Source: Paenibacillus sinopodophylli (lineage in GTDB: Bacteria; Bacillota; Bacilli; Paenibacillales; Paenibacillaceae). From it: a DNA stretch of 64,000 bases. Below the pieces are notes generated by a model. It was not told where the DNA came from. It did no database searches and worked only from the letters and a program-made list of their open reading frames with translations. The position numbers and the translations under genes are program-made. The number at the start of each line of letters is the position of its first letter. The first letter of the stretch is position 1. Positions 34,884 through 44,258 of the stretch are shown here, in pieces. The stretch is from NCBI RefSeq assembly GCF_005930355.1, contig NZ_VDBO01000001.1:1399339-1463338 (forward strand), read 5' to 3'.

Positions 34884-35933
34884 TTATTCAGCCAATTTTG
34901 CTTGAAGCGCGGCCTTAGCTTCTTCCAGCTTCGCATCATCTAAATAGACATATGGGCTTCTCCAAGTACCTTCTAGCGGAATAAAGGTAACATCACTGGC
35001 GCTAATGCCCAAATAGGTTGTCATCATATTTTTGATTTCCTTGGAAGGCATATCCATCGTTAGGTTATTACCAACGGCTTCAATCAAAGCAGGCAATTTG
35101 GTCACACCGTCAAACGATTTCAGCTTGTCTGTCAGCGCACTGATTACCTTGCTCTGGCGTGCATTACGGTCAAAGTCGCTTGACATGTTTTTGCCGTTAT
35201 TCGACTTCCGGTAACGAACGAAATCCAGTGCCTTCTCTCCGCTTAGAGATTGAACGCCTGGTTGTAGATCAATGTTCGTACCGTCCGCACTGTCTTTGTA
35301 TTTCATTCGCATATCAACATCCACTGTAACCCCGCCAAGCGCATCGACAACATCAGCAAAACCTTGGAAATTGATAACAGCAGAATACTTAATATCGATG
35401 CCAAAAAACGTGCTCATTACCGTTCTAACTTCTTGCTTCGCATCCGCATATGCCGCTTCTTTTTTGAGCTTCTTCTCATTCAATGCATTCATATAGAAAT
35501 CGGCATAGAAACTGTTCGCTTTCCGCGCTCTGTATCCGTCCACATTGATATTGGTATCCCGTGGAATTGTGACAATCGTTGCTGATTTCGAATTCGGATT
35601 GAAGACGGCTACCATCATGACGTCGGTATTCAAGCCTCCACCGTGAGCCCTCGCATCAATACCCATCAGCAGCATAGCAACCGCTTTTTTGTCGACTGTT
35701 TCTCCTGGCGGTATAACGACCTCACTATCGACAGGTGAAGATATTTGTTCAACTGCCTCATCTGCTTTGAAATATAAATAAGCAAGTCCCGCAGCCATTA
35801 TAAGCAGAATCGCAAACACAATTACAAAAAACGTTTTAAGAAACGAGCGCTTCTTGGCCGGTTTTTGTTTTTTTGGTTTGGCAGGTTGACGAGAACTCGT
35901 TCTTGGAGGTAATGTCGTTGATCCTTTGCTCAT
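34884..35933 (-). CDS. LytR-CpsA-Psr (LCP) family cell wall polymer ligase
   Basis: Membrane enzyme that transfers teichoic acid or other glycopolymers from a lipid carrier to peptidoglycan. A basic, Pro/Lys-rich cytoplasmic tail precedes one membrane helix (about 35-58). The LCP domain follows: MLLMGIDARAHGGGLNTDVMMVA, IVTIPRDTNINVDGY (catalytic Arg-Asp), INFQGFADVVDALGGVTVDVD and ALDFVRYRKSNNGKNMSSDF-DRNARQ. I start at ATG 35933 (MSKGSTTL), preceded by GAAGGTGG; the product is 349 residues. It lies next to the yla genes. Confidence 0.93.
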   Translation of the reverse strand: MSKGSTTLPPRTSSRQPAKPKKQKPAKKRSFLKTFFVIVFAILLIMAAGLAYLYFKADEAVEQISSPVDSEVVIPPGETVDKKAVAMLLMGIDARAHGGGLNTDVMMVAVFNPNSKSATIVTIPRDTNINVDGYRARKANSFYADFYMNALNEKKLKKEAAYADAKQEVRTVMSTFFGIDIKYSAVINFQGFADVVDALGGVTVDVDMRMKYKDSADGTNIDLQPGVQSLSGEKALDFVRYRKSNNGKNMSSDFDRNARQSKVISALTDKLKSFDGVTKLPALIEAVGNNLTMDMPSKEIKNMMTTYLGISASDVTFIPLEGTWRSPYVYLDDAKLEEAKAALQAKLAE

Positions 35934-35950
35934 ATGTTCCACCTTCAAGT

Positions 35951-36223
35951 TCAGTTGTATTTGGGATTAGATTCAATGTCCGTCAATAGCTGTTCGCCGA
36001 GCTCACGTGGGTATAGCTGAAGCTTGGAACGTCCATCCTTTTCATATTTCACATGTATCATCGTATCGTCGGTCTTCATAATGACATAATTAGACAGACC
36101 ATGATCCTCTGATAGAATTTGCTCGAAAAAAGTCAACGTTTCAAGCGCAGCTTGGTCATCCGGCCTGCCAACTGCTACCACTTTGATCTGCAGCCAGTTG
36201 AATAAAGCATCCTCCAGCTTCAT
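35951..36223 (-). CDS. Conserved small cytoplasmic protein of unknown function
   Basis: A 90-residue acidic protein (MKLEDALFNWLQIKVVAVGR, then ILSEDHGLSNYVIMKTDDTMIHVKYEKDG). Its start overlaps the YlaH-like stop by 4 bases (ATGA type), and the LCP gene begins 17 bases after it, so the three genes form one operon. I do not recognise a named family; the alternating beta pattern suggests a compact alpha/beta fold. Confidence 0.8.
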   Translation of the reverse strand: MKLEDALFNWLQIKVVAVGRPDDQAALETLTFFEQILSEDHGLSNYVIMKTDDTMIHVKYEKDGRSKLQLYPRELGEQLLTDIESNPKYN

Positions 36224-36528
36224 TCGCCAGATTTCACTTCCTGCGGTGCACGCTCTGCTTTGTTACCCTTCCACTTGTCATAGAGCTGGCGTCCTCTTAG
36301 CATCATCATCATAAGAACAGCTACTCCCATACATTGAATAATCGGCAGCTTGTCTACTTGTAGAATCATAAGGACGAAGGAGCCGAAGGCGATCAACGCA
36401 TACACAAGTATTTCTTTGAATAACGGTAGCTTCTGCTGCGCACGAAACACTTTATTGAATATGTATATCGTAAAGCCCAGTATGATTAGATACGAGATTA
36501 GCTTATGGTCGCTTAGCCATGCCTGCAT
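36220..36528 (-). CDS. YlaH-like membrane protein
   Basis: A 102-residue protein with three membrane helices (KLISYLIILGFTIYIFNKVF, ILVYALIAFGSFVLMIL and IIQCMGVAVLMMMML) and a charged C-terminal tail (KGNKAERAPQEVKSGE). Length, the central KLPLFKEILVYAL segment and the position beside typA agree with YlaH of Bacillus. Function unknown. It is translationally coupled to the next gene. Confidence 0.75.
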   Translation of the reverse strand: MQAWLSDHKLISYLIILGFTIYIFNKVFRAQQKLPLFKEILVYALIAFGSFVLMILQVDKLPIIQCMGVAVLMMMMLRGRQLYDKWKGNKAERAPQEVKSGE

Positions 36529-36548
36529 GCCGCAAACCCCCTTCAGTG

Positions 36549-36653
36549 AATGTAAACGGCTTGCGCCGTCAATTAGTTGCAGCGCAACAAGGAATCGGGT
36601 GAAATATAAGTGGGACTATAAGCATAAGCACTTATAATCCCACTTATATTCTT
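36549..36653. repeat. Dispersed palindromic repeat, variant C
   Basis: AATGTAAACGGCTTGCGCCGTC is followed by a long perfect-looking hairpin: GAAATATAAGTGGGA pairs with TCCCACTTATATTC (36601-36651), with an inner CTATAAG/CTTATAA. Same architecture as types A and B (ACGGC...GCCGTC block, then AAATATAAG palindrome) but little identity inside the loops. Confidence 0.75.
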
Positions 36654-36658
36654 AAAGA

Positions 36659-36698
36659 AAACGTAAGGCTCTGCATAGGTGCAAAACCTTACGTTTGT
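36659..36698 (-). terminator. Terminator of typA
   Basis: Minus strand AAACGTAAGG-...-CCTTACGTTT with a loop of about 18 bases containing a weaker GCACCTATGC pairing, followed by TCTTT. It ends 15 bases beyond the stop codon. Confidence 0.8.
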
Positions 36699-36712
36699 TT
36701 AATGGTTTGCTC

Positions 36713-38554
36713 TTAAACGCTTGCTTGAGCATTTTTACGGTTTTTGTCCGCACGCTCGCGCTCGCTCTTATTCAAGATTTTTTTACGAAGGCGGATCGTC
36801 TTCGGTGTAATTTCACAATACTCATCATCATTCAAGTACTCAAGCGCTTGCTCAAGCGAGAACAGACGTGGGCTTTTCAGTGTTACGGTGTCGTCCTTAC
36901 CAGCAGAGCGAATGTTGTTCAGTTGCTTCACTTTACAAATATTGACGATGATGTCATTCTCGCGCGTATGCTCGCCTACGATCATGCCTTCATAAATTTC
37001 AGTACCCGGCTCCAAGAATTGAATACCGCGGTCCTCAACGCCCATCATGCCATAGAATGTTGAAGTTCCGTTCTCACTAGCCACGAGCACGCCTTGGTGA
37101 CGTCCGCCTACGCCTGCACCAGCAAGTGGGCCGTAGCTGTCGAAAGCGTTGTTCATGATTCCATAGCCGCGTGTCAGTGTTAGGAATTGTGTACGGTAGC
37201 CGATCAAGCCGCGAGCTGGGATTTTGAACTCCAGACGTACTTGGCCATTTCCGTGGTTGATCATATTGAGCATTTCAGCTTTACGAGTTCCAAGGCTCTC
37301 CATAACAGCGCCCATGCTTTCTTCAGGCGTGTCGATCAATAGACGCTCGTAAGGCTCTTGCTTCGAACCGTTGATTTCTTTGATAATAACTTCAGGCTTG
37401 GATACTTGAAGCTCAAAGCCTTCACGACGCATGTTCTCGATTAGAATACCAAGGTGAAGCTCACCACGGCCAGAAACGATGAATGCATCCGGGCTGTCCG
37501 TTTCTTCTACACGAAGTGCAACGTCAGTCTCAAGCTCTTTGAAGAGACGCTCGCGAAGCTTACGGGAAGTAACCCATTTTCCTTCACGGCCTGCAAACGG
37601 GCTGTTGTTGACAAGGAACGTCATTTGAAGAGTAGGCTCGTCGATTTTGAGAACTGGCAACGCTTCAGGCTTCTGAGAATCAGCGATCGTTTCACCGATA
37701 TTGATCTCGCGGATACCTGCGATTGCGATAATATCGCCTGCGCCTGCTTCTTCAATCTCAACACGCTTCAAACCAACGAAACCAAATAGCTTCTCGATAC
37801 GGGCTTGCTTATTGCCGCCTTCACGAGTCATTACAGCTACTGTTTGACCTTGCTTGATGATACCGCGGTTAACGCGTCCAACAGCAATACGGCCTAGGTA
37901 TTCATTATAGTCAAGCAAAGTAACAAGGAATTGCAATGGCAGGGTTGTATCTTCAGTTGGTGAAGGAATGTTGCTAACAATTGTCTCGTAAAGTGCTTCC
38001 ATGTTCTCATCTTGCTTCTCAGGATCCATGCTGGATGTACCCATAAGCGCTGAAGCATAAACAACTGGGAACTCAAGCTGCTCATCATTGGCGCCAAGCT
38101 CGATAAACAAATCTAGAACCTCATCTACTACCTCTTGAGGTCTAGCATTAGGACGGTCGATTTTGTTTACGACAACGATTGGTGTTTGGTTCGATTCAAG
38201 CGCTTTGCGCAATACGAATTTCGTTTGCGGCATACAGCCTTCGAACGCATCAACAACCAAGAGCACGCCGTCAACCATTTTCATAATACGCTCAACCTCG
38301 CCGCCGAAGTCAGCATGTCCAGGCGTATCCACGATGTTGATCAAATAGTCTTTGTAGTTAATAGCTGTGTTTTTAGCCAAGATCGTAATACCGCGCTCAC
38401 GCTCAAGATCATTTGAATCCATTGCGCGTTCCTGTACTGCTTCGTGATCGCGAAACGTACCTGATTGTTGAAGCAGTTTGTCAACCAATGTTGTTTTACC
38501 GTGGTCAACGTGGGCAATAATGGCGATATTCCGTAGTTTCTCTCTTGCTTGCAT
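36713..38554 (-). CDS. typA: Ribosome-associated translational GTPase TypA/BipA
   Basis: EF-G-like GTPase involved in 50S assembly and stress adaptation. The 613 residues contain G1 [10 protein letters not shown], the RGITI switch I end, G3 [13 protein letters not shown]4 [10 protein letters not shown], domain II ([23 protein letters not shown]), EF-G III/V-like domains and the TypA-specific C-terminal domain ([36 protein letters not shown]). Start ATG follows GGAGTGG. It is the ylaG equivalent of the conserved yla neighbourhood. Confidence 0.98.
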   Translation of the reverse strand: MQAREKLRNIAIIAHVDHGKTTLVDKLLQQSGTFRDHEAVQERAMDSNDLERERGITILAKNTAINYKDYLINIVDTPGHADFGGEVERIMKMVDGVLLVVDAFEGCMPQTKFVLRKALESNQTPIVVVNKIDRPNARPQEVVDEVLDLFIELGANDEQLEFPVVYASALMGTSSMDPEKQDENMEALYETIVSNIPSPTEDTTLPLQFLVTLLDYNEYLGRIAVGRVNRGIIKQGQTVAVMTREGGNKQARIEKLFGFVGLKRVEIEEAGAGDIIAIAGIREINIGETIADSQKPEALPVLKIDEPTLQMTFLVNNSPFAGREGKWVTSRKLRERLFKELETDVALRVEETDSPDAFIVSGRGELHLGILIENMRREGFELQVSKPEVIIKEINGSKQEPYERLLIDTPEESMGAVMESLGTRKAEMLNMINHGNGQVRLEFKIPARGLIGYRTQFLTLTRGYGIMNNAFDSYGPLAGAGVGGRHQGVLVASENGTSTFYGMMGVEDRGIQFLEPGTEIYEGMIVGEHTRENDIIVNICKVKQLNNIRSAGKDDTVTLKSPRLFSLEQALEYLNDDEYCEITPKTIRLRKKILNKSERERADKNRKNAQASV

Positions 38555-38593
38555 AACTTGTAATCCACTCCAATTGTTTTTTATTTAAAACTT

Positions 38594-39076
38594 TTACCAA
38601 CGCTTGCGTTTGCTTAGCATCATCCATCCACCTGCTGCAATCAGCGCGGCAGCAATCGCATAAATCCCCCAGCTCCATAGAAGCACAAGAACGACAAACA
38701 CGGCCGACGCGGCAGCAAGCGCAATAGATGCCGAAAGCACCACACGCGGTATGGATGAACCGAACAAATAATATTCGTAAAGGCCTGCTGCTACACCAAA
38801 AATAAACAACGGCCACAAATATTTCAAGCTATCCCATCCAAAAAGGTTGCAAACGACAAACAGTAGGGCATATACGACAAGCATTCCGCCTGGTACAAGC
38901 ACGACCGCAGGAACCAATCTGCCGAAGTATAACACATGCAGAAGCACTCCGGGGATTAAAACGAGCAGCGGCCAGAAAATGGCACCAAGGAAGCTGAATA
39001 CACCTAACTTGCCCAACAAAATAACGAGCCCAGCTAACAGCAAAATAATTCCAGCGGAATATTTGTTATTAGGCAT
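38594..39076 (-). CDS. Multi-pass membrane protein, LiaF-transmembrane-like
   Basis: A 160-residue, almost wholly hydrophobic protein with six predicted helices, beginning KYSAGIILLLAGLVILLGKLG and FSFLGAIFWPLLVLIPGVLLH. This GIILLLAGLVLLLGKLG-FWPLLLIIPG pattern is that of the membrane part of LiaF/LiaI and DUF5668 proteins. No soluble domain follows. ATG is preceded by AAGGAGCGG. It ends 39 bases before typA and may be cotranscribed with it. Function unknown. Confidence 0.75.
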   Translation of the reverse strand: MPNNKYSAGIILLLAGLVILLGKLGVFSFLGAIFWPLLVLIPGVLLHVLYFGRLVPAVVLVPGGMLVVYALLFVVCNLFGWDSLKYLWPLFIFGVAAGLYEYYLFGSSIPRVVLSASIALAAASAVFVVLVLLWSWGIYAIAAALIAAGGWMMLSKRKRW

Positions 39077-39245
39077 TCGCGCGTCCGCTCCTTACAACGT
39101 CAATCGCATATGATGACGAAAGACGACAGTTTTTATCTATATTAGTTTATAGGAATTGAACTGAAAATACCAGTACGTTTAAGGGGTCTTAACAAAAAAA
39201 AAACCGCCCCGCCTTATTTTGCGTGAACGGAGCGCACAATAATCG

Positions 39246-39908
39246 TCATAATACCGGCTTTTTCTTCACAACCGCAAGTGCAATAACGAGCGGTATACAT
39301 AGCAAAGGTATGGCCTCGGCAAGTGTTTTGGACCCGTGGAACAACAGTTTGTTCAGTCCTGGATCATGCATGAGCATCTCTCCAGCTGCATAAGCAAGCA
39401 ATGCTGCACCGATGTAGGAAAGCGCTGGGAATTTGTGCAACAGCTTCCCAAGCATCTGACTACCCCAAATAATCATCGGAATACTGAGTGCAATGCCTAG
39501 CATAATAAGAATAGGATCGCCTTCGGCAACGGCTGCGATGGCCAGTACATTATCGAGACTCATGACGAAGTCCGCAACAACGATCGTCCAGATTGCCGAT
39601 CCAATCGTTGTCACTTTCTTGACCGTATGATTATCCAGCTCACTGCCGGCATCCGCAAGCAGCTTGACCGCGATATAGAACAAAAGCAATGCCCCGGCAG
39701 CCTGCAAGAAAGGCACCTGGAGCAACTGAATTGCAACCAGCGTCAGCACACATCTAAGTCCTACCGCTGCCACAGCGCCCCACCAAACAGCCTTCTTGCG
39801 TTGCTCTGGCGGGAGTTGCCCGCTCGCCATGGCAATGACAATCGCATTGTCTCCGCTAAGCAAAACATTAATCAGCACAATCTGCATAAACATCATTAGG
39901 CTGTCCAC
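39246..39908 (-). CDS. TerC-family membrane protein (YjbE-like) 1
   Basis: A 220-residue integral membrane protein with about seven helices. The family marks VLINVLLSGDNAIVIAMASGQLP and DFVMSLDNVLAIAAVAEGDP carry the two acidic GDNA/LDN motifs proposed to bind metal. TerC/YjbE proteins export manganese or metallate secreted enzymes in Bacillus. The start is GTG with GAGGGGG 8 bases upstream. The paralogue at 40245 is divergent, with the start-to-start gap filled by repeats. Confidence 0.92.
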   Translation of the reverse strand: MDSLMMFMQIVLINVLLSGDNAIVIAMASGQLPPEQRKKAVWWGAVAAVGLRCVLTLVAIQLLQVPFLQAAGALLLFYIAVKLLADAGSELDNHTVKKVTTIGSAIWTIVVADFVMSLDNVLAIAAVAEGDPILIMLGIALSIPMIIWGSQMLGKLLHKFPALSYIGAALLAYAAGEMLMHDPGLNKLLFHGSKTLAEAIPLLCIPLVIALAVVKKKPVL

Positions 39909-39960
39909 ATCACATACCCCCTCTTATTCAGCTGTATGTACAAGCTCGAAGAAATATGTC

Positions 39961-40062
39961 CAAGCAAAAACGGCTTCGGCGTCCTTTAAGACGCTGAAGT
40001 AGCTTTGATGGTGAAATATAAGCCCTTTATAAGCGAACAAACTTATAAATCCTTATATTTCA
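39961..40062. repeat. Dispersed palindromic repeat, type B, between the terC genes
   Basis: It starts CAAGCAAAAACGGCTTCGGC and ends CTTATATTTCA after a hairpin of GAAATATAAG with CTTATATTTC. It is near-identical to 30962-31062 and abuts the type A copy at 40064. Together the two fill most of the 39909-40244 gap; besides them I see only short flanks in that gap. Confidence 0.88.
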
Positions 40063-40063
40063 A

Positions 40064-40159
40064 GGCGAAACGGCTGTCATCGTCCTTTGGCGGTGCAACG
40101 CGTTTCATTCCGAGAACTATAGATAAAGGATGCCGAAGTCATATACTTTCCTATATTTC
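40064..40159. repeat. Dispersed palindromic repeat, type A, between the terC genes
   Basis: It starts GGCGAAACGGCTGTCATCGT, continues to ACGCGTTTCATTCCGAG, and ends with the hairpin CTATAGATAAAGGA...TTTCCTATATTTC. It is near-identical to 3335-3430. Confidence 0.88.
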
Positions 40160-40244
40160 GTGAAAAGAGGAATCTAACGCCTCCGCTTCTCGTATGATTG
40201 TACAATTCAAGTTGTCATTGTTTATGGAAGGTGGGCCATCACTT

Positions 40245-40940
40245 ATGGAGCTATTTTCAGTCGAGTTTTTCTCCGCCCTGTTAACCATCGTTTTTATCGA
40301 CCTAATCTTGGCCGGAGACAATGCGATCGTTATTGGGCTGGCTGCTCGCAACTTACCTAAAGAGCAGCAGAAAAAAGCTGTTATTTGGGGGACTGCGGGA
40401 GCTGTAGGCATACGGGTCATCGCTACCTTGCTCGTCGTTCAACTGCTTAATGTGCCTTGGCTGAATTTGGTTGGCGGTCTGCTGCTTGTATGGATTGCGT
40501 ATAAGCTTGTCGTACAAGAGGACTCCCATTCCGGAATGAAATCCGGCAACACCCTATGGCAATCAATTCGAACGATCATTATTGCCGATGCAGCTATGGG
40601 GATCGATAATGTCATTGCGGTTGCCGGAGCAGCCCATGGGGATACGCTGCTCGTGGTGCTTGGGCTTATTATCAGTGTGCCTGTTGTTGTTTGGGGCAGC
40701 ACCATCTTTATCAAGCTGATTAACCGCTTCGAATGGATCGTTTATGTCGGTTCTGCCGTGCTTGCGTATACAGCTGCCAAGATGATTACTCATGAGAAAT
40801 CCTTGAAGTCTTTTTTCGAGAACCCATGGTACTTATGGGCTTTCGTCGTAGTTGTCGTCGCTGCTACTATAGCTGGCGGTTTCATAACGAACCGGAGAAA
40901 GAAAAAAATAGAGGAACAAAAAAGCAGCGAATCCGATTAA
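40245..40940 (+). CDS. TerC-family membrane protein (YjbE-like) 2
   Basis: A 231-residue paralogue of the protein at 39246, with the same motifs: FIDLILAGDNAIVIGLAARNLP and DAAMGIDNVIAVAGAAHGD, about seven helices and a basic tail (NRRKKKIEEQKSSESD). I start at ATG 40245 (MELFSVEFF), which has GGAAGGTGG upstream and matches the family start; the frame extends to 40194. The stop lies in the left arm of the downstream terminator. Confidence 0.92.
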   Translation: MELFSVEFFSALLTIVFIDLILAGDNAIVIGLAARNLPKEQQKKAVIWGTAGAVGIRVIATLLVVQLLNVPWLNLVGGLLLVWIAYKLVVQEDSHSGMKSGNTLWQSIRTIIIADAAMGIDNVIAVAGAAHGDTLLVVLGLIISVPVVVWGSTIFIKLINRFEWIVYVGSAVLAYTAAKMITHEKSLKSFFENPWYLWAFVVVVVAATIAGGFITNRRKKKIEEQKSSESD

Positions 40941-40960
40941 AGGATTGCTGCTTTTTTTAT
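40918..40960. terminator. Bidirectional terminator between terC 2 and thiI
   Basis: AAAAAAGCAGCGAATCC pairs with GGATTGCTGCTTTTTTT around an 8-base loop, with A/T runs on both strands. Confidence 0.92.
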
Positions 40961-42181
40961 TTAAAACCAGCTATCTTCGCCTGCTGATTGCACAGCTGTT
41001 TGTTCATAAGGAGAAAGAACAAGCACTTCTGTACCTTCAACTGCGTCAGTTAGCAGCTGTTTGTAATTAGGGATAAGGGACTCAATCTTCTCTACAATCC
41101 GCATATTCGGATTGGTGCTGGGCGATTTAGGCAAAAATAGCGTACAGCAATCCTCATAGGGGAGAATCGAAGTCTCAAACGTTCCAATTCGCTCTGCTAA
41201 TCGGATAATTTCGTGCTTGTCCATCATAATTAACGGCTTCAACAATGGAAGAGTAGCTGCTCGTCCAATTACGTTCATACTTGGCAGCGTCTGGCTGGCA
41301 ACCTGCCCGAGACTCTCGCCGGTTACGATGCCGTTTGCCTTGCTGCGTTCTGCAAGCTGTTCCGTGATGCGGAGCATTGCTCGTCGCATTAACGTAATAA
41401 TCAAGTTATCGCTCTTTGCCTGAACAAGTGTCGTTTGCATTTCTGTAAATGGGACCAAATGCAGCTTAATCGGTTCACCGCTGAAGTACGACAGCCGCTT
41501 CGCAAGCTCGATCACTTTATCCTTCGCCTGTTCGCTCGTGAACGGATAGCTGTGGAAATGTACGGCTTCCACTTCCAGCCCTTTACGCAGCGCCAGCCAG
41601 CCTGCAACGGGACTGTCGATACCACCCGAGAGCAAAAGCATCGCTTTGCCGTTGGAGGAGTAAGGAAAGCCTCCTGCGCCAGTAATAACGTCATAGAACA
41701 CGTAGGTCGCTTCCTCTTGAATGTCAACACGAAGTTCAATATCCGGCTTATTTACATTCACTTTCAGATTTGGCATCGCACGTAAGACATGACTTCCGAC
41801 CAAATGGTTCATTTCCTGCGAGTTGTGAGGAAATTTCTTCCAAGCGCGTTTGGCATTCACCTTGAATGTGCTTGGTTGTTCAGGCAAGGACTGCATCAGC
41901 GCCAGAGCTGTCAATCTGATTTTCTCCAAATCCAGTTCCGTGCTGATAACCGGACTAAGCGACACAATGCCGAATATGTCCTTCAGCCGATCGGCAATTG
42001 GCTCGTAAGGATGTCCATTCAGTTTCACGAACAAGCGCCCAAACGATTTGAAGTACGTAATATGCTCATAAGAAATTAATGCCTGCTTCACCTGCTCAAG
42101 CATCTTTTTCTCGAATCTATTGCGGTTTCTTCCTTTTACCATTAAGTCCCCATAACGGAGTACAATTTGATCATAAAGCAA
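40961..42181 (-). CDS. thiI: tRNA 4-thiouridine synthetase ThiI
   Basis: Makes 4-thiouridine at position 8 of tRNA, taking sulfur from its partner cysteine desulfurase. Domains in order: ferredoxin-like NFLD (1-70), THUMP (about 70-165, DLEKIRLTALALMQ), and the adenylating PP-loop domain with SGGIDS at 185-190 and ESLGQVASQT. The C-terminal rhodanese domain of E. coli ThiI is missing, as usual in Bacillus. The start is TTG at 42179-42181, two bases after the nifZ stop. Confidence 0.97.
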   Translation of the reverse strand: MLYDQIVLRYGDLMVKGRNRNRFEKKMLEQVKQALISYEHITYFKSFGRLFVKLNGHPYEPIADRLKDIFGIVSLSPVISTELDLEKIRLTALALMQSLPEQPSTFKVNAKRAWKKFPHNSQEMNHLVGSHVLRAMPNLKVNVNKPDIELRVDIQEEATYVFYDVITGAGGFPYSSNGKAMLLLSGGIDSPVAGWLALRKGLEVEAVHFHSYPFTSEQAKDKVIELAKRLSYFSGEPIKLHLVPFTEMQTTLVQAKSDNLIITLMRRAMLRITEQLAERSKANGIVTGESLGQVASQTLPSMNVIGRAATLPLLKPLIMMDKHEIIRLAERIGTFETSILPYEDCCTLFLPKSPSTNPNMRIVEKIESLIPNYKQLLTDAVEGTEVLVLSPYEQTAVQSAGEDSWF

Positions 42182-42183
42182 AA

Positions 42184-43332
42184 TTAGGTCAATCTCCTCT
42201 CAAGCGGCTTCAACTGTTTTACAATATCCACAAGTGCTGCCGCTAACGCGTCAATATCCTTCTCCGTATGCTCGTCACCTAAGCTGATTCGAACGCCACT
42301 CGTTGCATGCTCACGGCTCGCGCTGAGTGCAAGCAATACGCGGCTAGGCTTATCGTCCTTGGATGAGCAAGCTGATTTCGTAGATGCCATTATACCATGC
42401 TGCTCCAGCATATGAATAACCACTTCCGGCTTCATTCCTGGATAAGAGAAATGTACAATATGCGAAGCACACGGCTCTGCACCGTTAAGCGCTAGCTCCG
42501 AGATGCCTTTAATATGCTGAATCAGCTGCCGCTTCAGATCTGACAGCCGCCGCTCACGCTCTTCCATTCTCTCCATCGACATGCGCAGTGCCTTTGCAGA
42601 ACCCACTATGGCTGGAACGTTCTGAGTCCCTGCACGATACCCGTTCTCTTGGGAGCCTCCACTCAACAATGGATGAAGAACCACGCCTTCTCGTACATAC
42701 AAGAAACCGACGCCTCTTGGCCCTCTCAGCTTATGAGCAGAGCCCGTGAGCAAGTCAATGCCCCATTCTGAGACTTTTATCGGCTGCTTGCTTATACTTT
42801 GCACCGCATCCACATGGAACATGATTCTGGGAAAACGTTTCAGCAAACGGCCAATCTGCTCAATAGGCTGAATCGTTCCGATTTCATTATTAACATGCAT
42901 AACGCTTACTAATATCGTCTCATCGGTCAGCGCCTTCTCCAGCTGTTCCACGTTCACATGACCCGTATGATCAACCGGCAAATAAGTAACACGGAAACCC
43001 TCTTCTTCCAGCTGTGCGAAAGCTTCGTAAACCGAGGCATGCTCAATTTGAGTCGTAATCAGATGCTTGCCCCTGGCAGCATACTGGCGTGCAGCACCTT
43101 TAATCGCCATGTTATTGGATTCCGTACCGCCTGATGTGAATATCCAATTGCCGCTGCCTGTTTGCAACTGCTCTGACAGAAGCGTACGCGAACGTTCAAT
43201 TAGTTTGTCAGCCTGAGTACCCTCCCGATGCAGGGAAGACGGATTCGCATACACCGATTTCATGACCTCAAGCATCGTCTGGACAACCTCTTCATACGGA
43301 GGGGTCGAGGCGCAATGGTCGAAATATAACAT
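42184..43332 (-). CDS. nifZ: Cysteine desulfurase NifZ (NifS/IscS class)
   Basis: PLP enzyme that releases sulfur from cysteine as a persulfide and hands it to ThiI. It shows YFDHCASTPP, TSGGTESNN, FHVDAVQS, the PLP-lysine segment LLTGSAHKLRGPRG (Lys201), RAGTQNVPAIVG and the active-site loop STKSACSSKDDKPS. Start at ATG 43332 (MLYFDHCAS), preceded by AGAGGAG; the frame to 43383 is not conserved and reads into a repeat. The nifZ-thiI pair is as in B. subtilis. Confidence 0.95.
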   Translation of the reverse strand: MLYFDHCASTPPYEEVVQTMLEVMKSVYANPSSLHREGTQADKLIERSRTLLSEQLQTGSGNWIFTSGGTESNNMAIKGAARQYAARGKHLITTQIEHASVYEAFAQLEEEGFRVTYLPVDHTGHVNVEQLEKALTDETILVSVMHVNNEIGTIQPIEQIGRLLKRFPRIMFHVDAVQSISKQPIKVSEWGIDLLTGSAHKLRGPRGVGFLYVREGVVLHPLLSGGSQENGYRAGTQNVPAIVGSAKALRMSMERMEERERRLSDLKRQLIQHIKGISELALNGAEPCASHIVHFSYPGMKPEVVIHMLEQHGIMASTKSACSSKDDKPSRVLLALSASREHATSGVRISLGDEHTEKDIDALAAALVDIVKQLKPLERRLT

Positions 43333-43353
43333 TCTTGTATAAACTCCTCTCCA

Positions 43354-43408
43354 CGGTGAAACGTATAGAGATAGGATGAGCACACGCCTTTCCTTTCCTA
43401 TACGTCAA
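43354..43408. repeat. Dispersed palindromic repeat, short variant D, upstream of nifZ
   Basis: GGTGAAACGTATAGAGATAGGATG and CCTTTCCTATACGTC form one hairpin (ACGTATAG with CTATACGT). It looks like the second hairpin of type A fused to its GGTGAAACG start, with the GC-rich middle deleted. Confidence 0.65.
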
Positions 43409-43479
43409 AAAAGAAAAAGACCAACGATTGCTTCAGCCATTGAGGCCGTAAGCGGAATCGTGATCTTATCGCTTCCGTT

Positions 43480-44154
43480 TTACTTCGCTTGCAGCACCTT
43501 GGCAACATAACGCTGCGTTTCTTCGGGAAGCGCCTCAAGATTCTCGATTAATTGCTCGTTCGTCTTGATCCCTGTACGGTCGACTCTGCCTGGACCTGCA
43601 TTGTATGCAGCCAGTGCTACATGCTCATTCCCGTTGTACTTCTTAAGCAGCAAGGATAGGTACTTCGTTCCGCCATTAATATTCTGTGCAGGATCGAATG
43701 AATCCGTAACACCGAGGCCTCTAGCCGTGCCATCCATAAGCTGCATAAGACCTTTGGCTCCTGATCCCGATTGCGCGTCAGAACGGAATCCGGACTCCGT
43801 TTTGATAACCGCTTGAATCAATGCCGGATCAACACCGTATCTAGCCGCGGCTTGCTGGATGAGATCGTCATATGCAGAAGGCTCAGCTTTGGCTCCTCCT
43901 TCTGCATGGTAAGAAATATTCGGGAAGCTGTTCAACGACTCCAGCTGTGCGAGTGCATCTGCTGGAAGAATGGGAAGCGACGTTCCGCCCTCTGATGCAG
44001 TGTCTGACATATATTGTGATAACAGCGTATCGAACAAGGAAGCTGAGCCATCACCTGTCGTAGCATCCAGCGGATTCGATGCCGCTTTCAAATCCAGGCT
44101 CGGAGCCAGCTGAAGCTGCAATAATGTTTTGATAATACGAGGGTCTATGCTCAT
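43480..44154 (-). CDS. Lytic transglycosylase (SLT/GH23 domain)
   Basis: A 224-residue protein. The C-terminal half is a GH23 domain: [21 protein letters not shown] with catalytic Glu120, [51 protein letters not shown]. The N-terminal 90 residues are low-complexity and there is no signal peptide or membrane helix, as in the B. subtilis YjbJ/CwlQ type, which is exported by another route. It cleaves the glycan strand between MurNAc and GlcNAc. ATG follows AGGAGGATATC. Confidence 0.92.
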   Translation of the reverse strand: MSIDPRIIKTLLQLQLAPSLDLKAASNPLDATTGDGSASLFDTLLSQYMSDTASEGGTSLPILPADALAQLESLNSFPNISYHAEGGAKAEPSAYDDLIQQAAARYGVDPALIQAVIKTESGFRSDAQSGSGAKGLMQLMDGTARGLGVTDSFDPAQNINGGTKYLSLLLKKYNGNEHVALAAYNAGPGRVDRTGIKTNEQLIENLEALPEETQRYVAKVLQAK

Positions 44155-44258
44155 GATATCCTCCTGGCTGTTCTGTAATAAGACATAATAAGGTCTGCTC
44201 TAAAGTATATCGGTTATCATTGTACATGTTTTTAGAGCAAACAGCCAGTAACCCTCTA

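Noticed and set aside
39192..39245. Possible terminator after terC 1
   Set aside because: There is a T-run on the minus strand, but the GC-rich part before it gives only weak, broken pairing.
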